33,164 nucleotides of DNA, taken from contig JAGCUZ010000035.1 in NCBI GenBank assembly GCA_017962615.1, positions 1 to 33,164 of the forward strand, given 5' to 3'. The position numbers and the translations under genes were made by a program. The notes under the pieces were generated by a model that saw only the letters and a list, made by a program, of their open reading frames with translations, was not told the origin of the DNA and did not search any database. Shown piece by piece: positions 6,714-14,402 of the stretch. The stretch comes from Bacteroidales bacterium (GTDB lineage Bacteria; Bacteroidota; Bacteroidia; Bacteroidales; P3). The first letter of the stretch is position 1. Each line of letters opens with the position of its first letter.

Positions 6714-8603
6714 GTGAACCGTATACTGAACAGTATCAACACCCCCGACGACCTCAAGGGGCTGTCGGGCAACGAGCTGAAGCAACTGGCCGCAGAACTG
6801 CGCCAATATATAATCGATGTGCTGGCCTCCCATCCTGGCCACCTTGCATCGAGCCTCGGCACCGTGGAGCTCACCATCGCGCTCCACTATGTGTTCAACA
6901 CCCCCGACGACAAGCTTATATGGGACGTGGGTCATCAGGCCTATCCCCACAAGATACTTACGGGCCGGCGCGACCGATTCCCTACTATCCGCACATACGG
7001 CGGCCTCAGCGGCTTTCCGCGCAGGGACGAGAGCCCCTACGACGCCTTCGGCACTGGGCACAGCTCCACGTCGATAAGCGCGGCGCTGGGCATGGCCACG
7101 GCCTCGACGCTGCAAGGCAACACGGCACGTCAGCACATAGCCGTGATAGGCGACGGGGCGCTGACGGGAGGCGAGGCTTTCGAGGGGTTGAACAACATGG
7201 GCGTGTCGAGGGCCAACATGTTGGTGGTGCTCAACGACAACGGCATCAGCATCGACGAGGCAGTGGGCGGCCTGAGCAAGTACCTCACCAAGATAACCTC
7301 GTCGCCGAAGTATAACAAACTGAAAGAGACCGTGTGGTCGCGCCTCGGAGGCGACGAGCAGACGACCAGCGCCAAACGCCGGTCGGTCAACATGCTGCAG
7401 AGGCTCACCTTCGTGGCTAAGACCGCCGCGCTCGGTGCTCCCAACCTCTTCGAATCCCTTGGCATACGCTATTTCGGCCCCATCGACGGCCACGACATCG
7501 ACAAGCTCGTCGAGGTGCTCGGGAAGCTGAAGAACCTCAAGGGCCCCAAGCTGTTGCATGTGGTCACTAAGAAGGGCAAGGGTCTTACCTCGGCCGAGCA
7601 GAACCCGGTGGTGTACCATGCGCCTGGCCTGTACGATGCCGAGACCGGCGAGCAGATAAAGCACCCGCAGCCCGGCACCCCGCTGAAATATCAGGATGTC
7701 TTTGGCCGCACCATAGTGGAGCTAGCCGAGGCCAACCCGCGCATTGTGGGCATAACCCCCGCAATGCCGACGGGATGCTCGCTGACCTATATGATGCACA
7801 AGATGCCGGCAAGGGCCTTCGACGTGGGCATTGCCGAGCAACATGCCGTGACCTTCGCCGCCGGACTTGCGGCACAGGGCATGCTGCCGTTCTGCAACAT
7901 CTACTCCTCGTTTATGCAGAGGGCCTACGACCAGGTGATTCACGATGTGGCACTGCAGCATCTGCCCGTGGTGCTGTGTCTCGACCGCGCAGGACTCGTG
8001 GGCGACGACGGTCCAACGCACCATGGAGCCTTCGACCTGGCGTGCCTGCGCTCGGTGCCAGGCCTCACCATCTGTGCGCCCATGGACGAGCACGAGCTGC
8101 GCAACATGATGTATACTGCGCAGTTGCCCGACCAAGGGCCGGTGGTGATACGCTACCCTCGCGGGCTGAGCGTGCACCCCGACTGGCAGTCGCCGTTCGA
8201 GCAGCTGGAAGTGGGCCGCGGCCGCTGCGTGCGCGAAGGCAAGGACGTGGCAATCATAAGTATAGGGCATATCGGCAACGAGGCCCTTCGTGCCGCCGAG
8301 ATGCTGGAAGCCGAGGGCATATCGGCAGCGGTGTACGACATGCGGTACCTGAAACCTATCGACACGGGCCTGCTCGACGCTGTGGCGTCGTTGCAGTTCA
8401 GACGTATGATAACCCTCGAGGACGGCGTGCGCATAGGAGGCTTGGGAAGCGCTGTGCTTGAGTACTTTGCCTCGAAAGGGTGTGTTGTTCCGGTGACGGT
8501 TCTCGGACTGCCCGACAGCTTTGTCACGCACGGCTCAGTGCCACAGCTCCGCCACGACTGCAATATTGACGCCGAGGCGATAGTAGGTGCCGCCAAGGCA
8601 TAG
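6714..8603 (+). CDS. dxs: 1-deoxy-D-xylulose-5-phosphate synthase
   Basis: A 629-residue thiamine-diphosphate enzyme that condenses pyruvate and glyceraldehyde 3-phosphate in the first step of the methylerythritol phosphate route to isoprenoids. The start is a GTG 4 bases after the preceding stop; no ATG is available before the conserved N-terminus. Visible are DVGHQAYPHK (71-80), the cofactor motif GDGALTGGEAFEGLNN (146-161), LNDNGISIDE, the transketolase-like pyrimidine domain with DVGIAEQHAVTFAAGLA and DRAGLVGDDGPTHHGAFD, and the C-terminal domain. Length matches the family. It is co-transcribed with the exported protein before it, whose role in this pathway is not evident. A hairpin follows. 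Confidence 0.97.
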   Translation: MNRILNSINTPDDLKGLSGNELKQLAAELRQYIIDVLASHPGHLASSLGTVELTIALHYVFNTPDDKLIWDVGHQAYPHKILTGRRDRFPTIRTYGGLSGFPRRDESPYDAFGTGHSSTSISAALGMATASTLQGNTARQHIAVIGDGALTGGEAFEGLNNMGVSRANMLVVLNDNGISIDEAVGGLSKYLTKITSSPKYNKLKETVWSRLGGDEQTTSAKRRSVNMLQRLTFVAKTAALGAPNLFESLGIRYFGPIDGHDIDKLVEVLGKLKNLKGPKLLHVVTKKGKGLTSAEQNPVVYHAPGLYDAETGEQIKHPQPGTPLKYQDVFGRTIVELAEANPRIVGITPAMPTGCSLTYMMHKMPARAFDVGIAEQHAVTFAAGLAAQGMLPFCNIYSSFMQRAYDQVIHDVALQHLPVVLCLDRAGLVGDDGPTHHGAFDLACLRSVPGLTICAPMDEHELRNMMYTAQLPDQGPVVIRYPRGLSVHPDWQSPFEQLEVGRGRCVREGKDVAIISIGHIGNEALRAAEMLEAEGISAAVYDMRYLKPIDTGLLDAVASLQFRRMITLEDGVRIGGLGSAVLEYFASKGCVVPVTVLGLPDSFVTHGSVPQLRHDCNIDAEAIVGAAKA

Positions 8604-8642
8604 CTGCCGAGGGTATTGACGACATCTTATCTGGCTGCTTTT

Positions 8643-8662
8643 GCAAGGGGCAAACCCCTTGC
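8643..8662 (+). terminator. Hairpin after dxs
   Basis: GCAAGGGG (8643-8650) and CCCCTTGC (8655-8662) pair perfectly over a 4-nt loop. The first T-rich run (TTGTTTT) comes about 10 bases later, and a second small stem TTCGG/CCGAA follows, so termination is likely but not certain. Confidence 0.55.
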
Positions 8663-8708
8663 GGGCAGAGCCTTGTTTTCGGGTCCGAAATGGGTTTGAG
8701 TAAAAAAG

Positions 8709-8741
8709 TTTTGGATAATTGAAATAATTTCCGTAACTTTG
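8709..8741 (+). promoter_or_regulatory. Promoter of the methylmalonyl-CoA decarboxylase operon
   Basis: TTTTG (8709-8713) and TAACTTTG (8734-8741) are 20 bases apart, matching the Bacteroidota -33/-7 arrangement. The leader to the ATG at 8850 is about 100 bases and is AT-rich near the start. Confidence 0.8.
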
Positions 8742-8849
8742 CAGTCTTCATTGGGCGTGGTGCGCCGCGGCAAAAGGCGCGTTACGGTCAATGGATGACG
8801 TAATTGTGAAAAATAATTAATTATATTTATACATAAAAATTACAACAAA

Positions 8850-9257
8850 ATGACACCCTCGCACATCGAGCACATCGGCATTGCCGTGACAAATCTGGAT
8901 GAAGCCATCCGTTATTGGGAAGATGTTATGGGTCTGAAATGCTACGCCATTGAAGAGGTGAAGGACCAGAAGGTCAAGACCGCTTTCTTCATGTGTGGAC
9001 AGACCAAAATAGAACTCTTGGAGCCCACCTGCCCCGAGAGCACCATTGCCTCGTTCATAGAGAAGAACGGCGGCAAAGGTGGTATGCACCACATTGCCTT
9101 CTGCATGGAAGACACCGACAAGGCTCTTGCTGATGCCAAAGAGAAGGGCGTGAGACTGATAGACGAGAAGGCCCGCGGCGGTGCCGAAGGTCTCCATATC
9201 GGATTCCTGCACCCCAAGAGCACCCTGGGCGTGTTGACCGAATTCTGTTGCAAATAA
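8850..9257 (+). CDS. mce: Methylmalonyl-CoA epimerase
   Basis: A 135-residue vicinal-oxygen-chelate protein that interconverts the (R) and (S) forms of methylmalonyl-CoA, linking the mutase to the decarboxylase. Two beta-alpha-beta-beta-beta modules are visible: HIEHIGIAVTNLDEAIRYWE and GGMHHIAFCMEDTDKALADA. Metal ligands are expected at His8, His81 and Glu131 (VLTEFC), all present. Length is normal for the family. It is the first gene of the operon and is followed by the carboxyltransferase, the usual arrangement in succinate-pathway propionate producers. A stem (9269-9276 with 9299-9306) lies between the two genes. Confidence 0.95.
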   Translation: MTPSHIEHIGIAVTNLDEAIRYWEDVMGLKCYAIEEVKDQKVKTAFFMCGQTKIELLEPTCPESTIASFIEKNGGKGGMHHIAFCMEDTDKALADAKEKGVRLIDEKARGGAEGLHIGFLHPKSTLGVLTEFCCK

Positions 9258-9268
9258 TTAAAAGTGTC

Positions 9269-9306
9269 AAGGTCGGTTAAGAACGTACAGCGTCCTTGCC
9301 GACCTT
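9269..9306 (+). promoter_or_regulatory. Intercistronic hairpin between mce and the carboxyltransferase gene
   Basis: AAGGTCGG (9269-9276) pairs perfectly with CCGACCTT (9299-9306) over a 22-nt loop. It has no T-tract and the operon continues, so an RNA-processing or stability role is more likely than termination. Confidence 0.45.
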
Positions 9307-9331
9307 CAAACCCGTTAAAACACATATCAAT

Positions 9332-10891
9332 ATGGCTTTCGAAGAAAAGATTAAAGAACTTCTCGAAAAGAGGGGTGAAGCCAAAATGGGCGGCGGCCAG
9401 AAACGCATCGACAAACAGCATGAACAAGGGAAACTCACAGCACGTGAGCGCATTGCTCTCCTGCTCGATGAGGGGTCCTTCGAGGAGTTTGACATGTTCG
9501 TCACTCATCGTTGCACCAACTTCGACATGCAGAAACAATCTTTCCTCGGCGACGGTGTGGTGACCGGCTACGGCACCATCGACGGACGTCTCGTCTACGT
9601 CTTCGCCCAGGACTTCACAGTATTTGCCGGCTCCCTCAGCGAGACTATGTCGCTGAAGATCTGCAAGGTGATGGATCAGGCTATGAAGGTGGGTGCCCCC
9701 GTTATCGGACTCAACGACTCGGGCGGAGCACGTATCCAGGAGGGTTGCAACTCGTTGGCCGGCTATGCCGAGATTTTCGAGCGCAACATCCTTGCCAGCG
9801 GCGTGGTGCCGCAGATCAGCGCCATCTTCGGCCCCTGCGCGGGCGGCGCTGTCTACAGCCCTGCACTGACCGACTTCATCATGATGACCAAGGAGAACAG
9901 CTACATGTTCCTCACGGGTCCCAAGGTGGTGAAGACCGTGACGGGCGAGGACGTGACCGTCGACAAGCTGGGTGGCGCCATGGTGCATGCCACCAAGAGC
10001 GGTGTGGCCCATTTCGTCGGCGAGACCGAGGAATCCACCATCGCCCTCATACGCAACCTGGTGAGCTACATTCCTTCCAACAACTTCGAAGAGGCTCCGC
10101 TGATGCCTACCAACGACCCGATAGACCGCTTGGAGGACAGCCTCAACCATATCATCCCCGAGAACCCCAACACGCCCTACGATGTGAAGGATGTCATCCT
10201 TGCAATCGTCGACGACGGCCAGTTCCTCGAGGTGCACGAGAAATTTGCCCCCAACCTGGTGGTGGGCTTCGCCCGCTTCAACGGTATGAGTGTCGGCGTG
10301 GTGGCCAACCAGCCCAAGGCCATGGCCGGTGTGCTCGATTGCAACGCCAGCCGCAAGGGTGCCCGTTTCGTCCGCTTCTGCGACGCCTTCAACATCCCGC
10401 TGGTGACACTCGTCGACGTGCCGGGCTTCCTGCCGGGTACGGGTCAGGAGTATGGCGGCGTTATCGCCCACGGTGCAAAGATGCTCTTCGCCTATGGCGA
10501 GGCCACGGTGCCTAAGGTGACCGTCACCCTCCGCAAGTCCTATGGCGGCGCACATATCGTTATGAGCTGCAAGCAGCTGCGCAGCGATATCAACTACGCA
10601 TGGCCCACGGCTCAGATTGCCGTTATGGGTGCAAGCGGTGCCACCGAGGTCCTTCAGGGTCGTGCCCTCAAAGACATCACCGATCCCGAGGAGAAGGCCA
10701 AGTTCATTGCCGAGAAAGAAAAAGAATATAACGATCAATTCGCAAATCCATACAATGCAGCCAAGTACGGCTATATCGACGACGTCATCGAGCCGCGCAA
10801 CACGCGCTTCCGCGTCATCCGTGCCTTACAGGCTTTGGCAACAAAGAAAGACTCTTTGCCCATGAAGAAACACTGCAACCTGCCGTTGTAG
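9332..10891 (+). CDS. mmdA: Methylmalonyl-CoA decarboxylase/propionyl-CoA carboxylase carboxyltransferase subunit
   Basis: A 519-residue biotin-dependent carboxyltransferase counted from the ATG at 9332; a TTG at 9296 in frame is less likely. It moves the carboxyl group between acyl-CoA and biotin. Landmarks are [17 protein letters not shown] near the start, [11 protein letters not shown], the oxyanion region [17 protein letters not shown] in the N-terminal crotonase-like half, and [16 protein letters not shown] and [14 protein letters not shown] in the C-terminal half, ending in KKHCNLPL. Length fits PccB/MmdA. The neighbours OadG, biotin carrier and OadB, and the absence of a biotin carboxylase, favour the Na+-pumping methylmalonyl-CoA decarboxylase over an ATP-driven carboxylase, but a biotin carboxylase elsewhere could also use it. 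Confidence 0.93.
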   Translation: MAFEEKIKELLEKRGEAKMGGGQKRIDKQHEQGKLTARERIALLLDEGSFEEFDMFVTHRCTNFDMQKQSFLGDGVVTGYGTIDGRLVYVFAQDFTVFAGSLSETMSLKICKVMDQAMKVGAPVIGLNDSGGARIQEGCNSLAGYAEIFERNILASGVVPQISAIFGPCAGGAVYSPALTDFIMMTKENSYMFLTGPKVVKTVTGEDVTVDKLGGAMVHATKSGVAHFVGETEESTIALIRNLVSYIPSNNFEEAPLMPTNDPIDRLEDSLNHIIPENPNTPYDVKDVILAIVDDGQFLEVHEKFAPNLVVGFARFNGMSVGVVANQPKAMAGVLDCNASRKGARFVRFCDAFNIPLVTLVDVPGFLPGTGQEYGGVIAHGAKMLFAYGEATVPKVTVTLRKSYGGAHIVMSCKQLRSDINYAWPTAQIAVMGASGATEVLQGRALKDITDPEEKAKFIAEKEKEYNDQFANPYNAAKYGYIDDVIEPRNTRFRVIRALQALATKKDSLPMKKHCNLPL

Positions 10892-10988
10892 TGACTTGGC
10901 GGCGAACAGTCCGAGCCTCCTTGGTTGCGTTCTGTTTGCCAATTGTCAATAATCAATAAAAGTAAAACATTAAAAAAGTATCAAAATC

Positions 10989-11366
10989 ATGAAAAAAGCA
11001 ATATTTTCCGTAATCGCCGCCGCAGCTCTCGTATTTGGAATGGCTGCCTGCAATTGCAACAAAACCGAAGCTGCCGACACCACCGCTGCCGACACCACTT
11101 GCCAAGTTAAGGCTTGTGCCCACGAGTGCGCCCACGAATGCATGTGCCCCGACACCACCTGCGCCGCCAAGAACTGCGAAGGTTGCGTCAACTGCGGCAC
11201 CGAGAACTGCTGCAAAGCCAAGGCTGGAATGCCCTGCTGCAAGGATGCCGAGAAGGCCTGCTGCAAAGAGGGTGAGAAAGCCTGCTGCAAAGAAGGCGAG
11301 AAAGCCTGCTGCAAAGGTAATCACGAAGGCTGCGAGCACCACGAGGGTTGCGAGCACCACAAGTAA
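10989..11366 (+). CDS. Cys-rich, metallothionein-like lipoprotein inside the Na+-pump operon
   Basis: A 125-residue protein with a lipoprotein signal (MKKAIFSVIAAAALVFGMAAC; Cys21 is the likely lipid site). It holds 23 Cys in total. The mature part has ADTT repeats, then KACAHECAHECMC, NCEGCVNCGTENCC, four tandem 8-residue units of the form ACCKEGEK, and a His-rich end HEGCEHHEGCEHHK. Such CC/CxxC and His clusters suggest metal binding or a thiol-rich surface layer; no known domain is recognised and metal binding is inference. It sits between the carboxyltransferase and OadG genes in the same direction. A 16-bp stem after it could let it be expressed at a different level from the rest of the operon. 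Codon use looks like that of its neighbours. Confidence 0.85.
   Translation: MKKAIFSVIAAAALVFGMAACNCNKTEAADTTAADTTCQVKACAHECAHECMCPDTTCAAKNCEGCVNCGTENCCKAKAGMPCCKDAEKACCKEGEKACCKEGEKACCKGNHEGCEHHEGCEHHK
11232..11327 (+). repeat. Four 24-bp tandem units coding for CC-K repeats
   Basis: Units start at 11232, 11256, 11280 and 11304 and encode PCCKDAEK, ACCKEGEK, ACCKEGEK and ACCKGNHE. The central two differ by only a few silent bases, indicating recent duplication within the Cys-rich lipoprotein gene. Confidence 0.9.
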
Positions 11367-11375
11367 CAGCACCAC

Positions 11376-11415
11376 GGCATCGCCTGCAAGGCTGTCAGCC
11401 CTTGCAGGCGGTGCC
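11376..11415 (+). terminator. Strong 16-bp hairpin inside the operon
   Basis: Bases 11376-11391 (ending CGCCTGCAAGG) pair with 11400-11415 (starting CCTTGCAGGCG) with one T:G wobble and an 8-nt loop. A T6 run comes about 20 bases later (near 11435). It may be a partial terminator or a 3' stabiliser of the lipoprotein message. Confidence 0.6.
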
Positions 11416-11460
11416 AAGTTAAGTGAATTGATCGTTTTTTAGAAATATGCTCTATAAGAG

Positions 11461-12543
11461 ATGAAAAGAATATCAAAAATGTTGTTTTCCGGTGTTGTCG
11501 CCCTGGCTTTGACGACCTGCCTGGCTTTTGCCCAGCAGCCCGTTGGTCAGGCCGAAGGCGTCAATGCCATGTCAGGTGCCACGATGGGTGGGCATCCTGG
11601 CCACCCGGGGCCTGAGGGCTGTGCCGGGCATGGCCTCGGTATGCCGGCACCGTCTTGCGCTCTTCCGATGATGAGCGAGGATATGCACCCCCAAACCATT
11701 TGTTACCTGCCTGCCCTTAAGACGTTTGTCATTATCGACAGTATAGACTGCGCCGTCGACCTGGTGCGCCGCGTGCCGGTCATAGCTGGCGAAGGTCAGT
11801 GCCCTCATGACACCGTGGTACGCGTTGGCCGCTATGTGACTGATGTTTATAAAGGCCGTCACGACCTCAAGAAAATCCTTCGTCCGCAGTCCGTCCTGGT
11901 CGCTGCCGGACGTATTGTCCTTCTGGCCTCTTCGCAGGACAGCTCCTTCGTGGCTGTGTTGGGTATGGACGCTTGCGGCGACACGCTTCCCTTGCTGGGC
12001 AAGGTGGGCCTGAATTGCAAGGCCCAGTGCATGCGTATCACCCCCTGTGGCCGCGAGATTACCGTGGTGGGCACCAACCCCTCGGGATATGACATATCTA
12101 TCATAGCAATGCCCGAAGGCCTCGACGCCATCGGCGCCGCACGCGTCACGCGTCACCACTACCATGTGCCCAAACAGTCGGAGCGTATTCAGGCATCCGA
12201 CCCCGTCGGCGTGGGACTCACATTTGTGGCTGTCATCGTCGTCTTCTTCGTGCTTATGTGCATTGCCTTGATACTTAAGTTCTACGGCAAAGCCATCCAG
12301 AACGTGCAGAAGAAGAAAGCCATGAAGGCTGCCGCGGCCGACGCCGCACCGGTCCAGACGGCTGTTGCCGCCTCCGACGTGTCGGGCGAGGTGTACGCCG
12401 CCATTGCCGCCGCCATCTACCTCTATGACGAGGAGATGCACGACGAGGAGAACACCATCATCACAATCCAGAAAGTGGAGCGTGCATGGACTCCCTGGAA
12501 CGCCAAGTATTATAATATGAACAAGTATTTCAATAACAAATAA
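11461..12543 (+). CDS. OadG-family subunit with a large Cys/His-containing exported N-terminal domain
   Basis: A 360-residue protein. It begins with a signal peptide (MKRISKMLFSGVVALALTTC, then LAFAQ), followed by a Gly/His/Cys segment (GGHPGHPGPEGCAGHG) and an exported domain of about 200 residues with repeated short beta motifs (RIVLLASSQDSSFVAVLGMD, REITVVGTNPSGYDISIIAM) and nine Cys. One membrane helix follows (about 250-273, VGLTFVAVIVVFFVLMCIAL), then KFYGKAIQNVQKKKAM and a cytoplasmic tail with VYAAIAAAIYLYDEEMHDEE and WTPWNAKYYNMNKYF, typical of OadG gamma/delta subunits that hold the pump complex together. Classical OadG proteins are about 80-100 residues; Bacteroidota versions are longer, but this N-terminal domain is not one I recognise. 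It sits two bases before the biotin-carrier gene. Confidence 0.85.
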   Translation: MKRISKMLFSGVVALALTTCLAFAQQPVGQAEGVNAMSGATMGGHPGHPGPEGCAGHGLGMPAPSCALPMMSEDMHPQTICYLPALKTFVIIDSIDCAVDLVRRVPVIAGEGQCPHDTVVRVGRYVTDVYKGRHDLKKILRPQSVLVAAGRIVLLASSQDSSFVAVLGMDACGDTLPLLGKVGLNCKAQCMRITPCGREITVVGTNPSGYDISIIAMPEGLDAIGAARVTRHHYHVPKQSERIQASDPVGVGLTFVAVIVVFFVLMCIALILKFYGKAIQNVQKKKAMKAAAADAAPVQTAVAASDVSGEVYAAIAAAIYLYDEEMHDEENTIITIQKVERAWTPWNAKYYNMNKYFNNK

Positions 12544-12545
12544 AG

Positions 12546-12992
12546 ATGAAGAATTTCAAGTTCAAAATAAACGGTACCGAGTATAATGTTGACATCAACG
12601 AGGTCGAAGGACAGGAAATAACCCTCGATGTCAATGGCACCCCCTATAAAGTGACGGTCGACAAAGAGCTGAAACAGAAGGCCGCCCCCCGTGTTGTAAC
12701 CCCCAAGGCCGCCCCGCGTGTGGCCGCCGCCGCCAGTGGCGACGTGCAGCGCTCCGAGGCCCCCGCACCCAGCGGCAACGGCTCGAAGGTCATCACCCCG
12801 CTCCCGGGCACAATTCTCGACGTGTTCGTCAATGTAGGCGACAAGGTCACGGCCGGTCAGCGTGTCGTCCTTCTCGAGGCCATGAAGATGGAAAACAATA
12901 TCGAGAGCGATGTGGCCGGCACCGTCACCGCAGTGAATGTCCGCAAAGGCGACAGCGTCCTCGAAGGCCAGACGTTAATTGTTATTGGATAG
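12546..12992 (+). CDS. Biotin carboxyl carrier protein of the decarboxylase
   Basis: A 148-residue biotinyl carrier. The N-terminal 45 residues (KFKINGTEYNVDINEVEGQE) form the docking part seen in decarboxylase gamma/BCCP subunits. An Ala/Pro-rich flexible linker (about 46-78) follows, then the biotinyl/lipoyl domain with VITPLPGTILDVFVNVGDKV and the biotin-attachment motif EAMKMEN, with Lys114 as acceptor. It shuttles the carboxyl group from the carboxyltransferase to the membrane beta subunit. It starts two bases after the OadG stop, so translation is probably coupled. Equivalent to MmdC. Confidence 0.95.
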   Translation: MKNFKFKINGTEYNVDINEVEGQEITLDVNGTPYKVTVDKELKQKAAPRVVTPKAAPRVAAAASGDVQRSEAPAPSGNGSKVITPLPGTILDVFVNVGDKVTAGQRVVLLEAMKMENNIESDVAGTVTAVNVRKGDSVLEGQTLIVIG

Positions 12993-13051
12993 CCCCCAGT
13001 TCCAAGGGAGTCTTTCATGTAACCAATAAACTTTTAAAACATTAAATCAAG

Positions 13052-14221
13052 ATGCTAACACTTGCAACAGGTGGTTTTATGGATTTCATGTCGACGCAGC
13101 TCGTCCAGTTCTGGATGTACACAGGCTTCGCCAACGTGACCATAGGCCATATTATCATGATATTGATTGGCTTGCTATTCATCTTCTTGGGTATCAAGTT
13201 TGAGTTTGAACCATTGCTGCTTGTCCCTATCGGATTTGGTATGCTGGTGGGCAACATCCCCTTCTATCCAGGGTTGAAGATAGGTATCTACGAGAACGGC
13301 TCCGTGCTCCACATCCTCTACCATGGTGTGCAGAACGGTTGGTATCCTCCGTTGATATTCTTGGGTATAGGGGCAATGACCGACTTCTCGGCGTTGCTCT
13401 CCAATCCTAAACTCTTCCTCATCGGTGCCTCCGCACAGGTCGGTATTTTCGCCGCCTATATGGGTGCTCTGGCCCTCGGCTTCGCTCCCAACGAGGCCGG
13501 TGCTATCGGCATCATCGGTGGCGCTGACGGTCCTACGGCTATCTTCCTCTCCAGCCAGCTGGCTCCGCACCTCATGGGTGCCATCGCCGTCTCGGCCTAT
13601 TCCTACATGGCTCTTGTGCCGGTGATCCAGCCGCCCATCATGCGACTCCTCACCACGAAGAAAGAGCGCGTCATACGTATGCGTCCGCCGCGCCAGGTGT
13701 CCAAGCTTGAGAAGATAACGTTCCCCATCCTGGGTCTCCTTTTCTGCGCTTTTATCGTCCCGTCGGGTCTTCCGCTGCTCGGTATGCTGTTCTTCGGAAA
13801 TATCCTGAAGGAGAGCGGTGTCACCAAGCGACTGATGGATGTGGCCTCCAACGCCGTGGTTAACGTCTGTACGCTCCTCATAGGCATCACCGTGGGAGCC
13901 TCCACGCAGGCCACCACGTTCCTCACGGGTCGCTCGGTGCTCATCTTCGCTCTCGGTGCCTTCTCGTTCATCGTGGCCACCTTCTGCGGAGTGTGCTTCG
14001 TCAAGTTCTTCAACCTCTTCCTAAAGGAGGGCAACAAGATCAACCCGCTTATCGGCAACTCGGGCGTCAGCGCTGTGCCCGATGCGGCCCGCGTCTCCAA
14101 CAACGTGGGTCTCGAGTACGACAAGACCAACTACCTGCTCCAGCACGCCATGGGTCCCAACGTGGCCGGCGTGGTCGGCTCGGCCGTGGCAGCCGGTATT
14201 CTTCTGGCCTTCCTGTCGTAA
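13052..14221 (+). CDS. Na+-translocating decarboxylase beta subunit
   Basis: A 389-residue polytopic membrane protein (OadB/MmdB/GcdB family) that decarboxylates carboxybiotin and couples it to Na+ export. Several hydrophobic helices are visible (IGHIIMILIGLLFIFLGI; EPLLLVPIGFGMLVGN; KLFLIGASAQVGIFAAYMGA; ending AGVVGSAVAAGILLAFLS). The conserved motif GGADGPTAIFLSSQLAP (156-172) contains the Asp that in known homologues binds Na+ and is essential. Length is normal. It is the last gene of the operon and is followed by a strong terminator. Confidence 0.95.
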   Translation: MLTLATGGFMDFMSTQLVQFWMYTGFANVTIGHIIMILIGLLFIFLGIKFEFEPLLLVPIGFGMLVGNIPFYPGLKIGIYENGSVLHILYHGVQNGWYPPLIFLGIGAMTDFSALLSNPKLFLIGASAQVGIFAAYMGALALGFAPNEAGAIGIIGGADGPTAIFLSSQLAPHLMGAIAVSAYSYMALVPVIQPPIMRLLTTKKERVIRMRPPRQVSKLEKITFPILGLLFCAFIVPSGLPLLGMLFFGNILKESGVTKRLMDVASNAVVNVCTLLIGITVGASTQATTFLTGRSVLIFALGAFSFIVATFCGVCFVKFFNLFLKEGNKINPLIGNSGVSAVPDAARVSNNVGLEYDKTNYLLQHAMGPNVAGVVGSAVAAGILLAFLS

Positions 14222-14249
14222 GCGGCAGCAACACCCGAATATCGTTTTA

Positions 14250-14286
14250 CAGAGGATATCGTCATGGCGATGTCCTCTGTTTTTTT
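14250..14286 (+). terminator. Rho-independent terminator of the decarboxylase operon
   Basis: CAGAGGATATCG (14250-14261) pairs with CGATGTCCTCTG (14268-14279) with one T:G wobble, a 6-nt loop and a T7 tract directly after. Confidence 0.92.
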
Positions 14287-14350
14287 GTGCGCAAAAAACA
14301 GTTTCTTAAATATTTTTTATAAAAAATGCGATTGTATCGAAAATTATTAG

Positions 14351-14358
14351 TATCTTTG
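14351..14358 (+). promoter_or_regulatory. -7 box TATCTTTG upstream of the T9SS cargo genes
   Basis: TATCTTTG, 44 bases before the ATG at 14403, within TTAGTATCTTTGCATTT, which recurs exactly before the AAA ATPase gene. A TTG at 14332-14334 may be the -33 box, with a short 16-base spacer. Confidence 0.7.
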
Positions 14359-14402
14359 CATTTGGAAAATAATATATAAAAACGAATAAAAACCTTTGTA
14401 TT

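Noticed and set aside
9296..9331. TTG start for the carboxyltransferase gene
   Set aside because: The ATG at 9332 gives the conserved N-terminus and follows the intercistronic hairpin, part of which the TTG start would have to include.
8942..10738. 598-codon minus-strand ORF opposite mce and mmdA
   Set aside because: Shadow of two well-identified genes on the plus strand; His/Val-rich non-protein-like translation.
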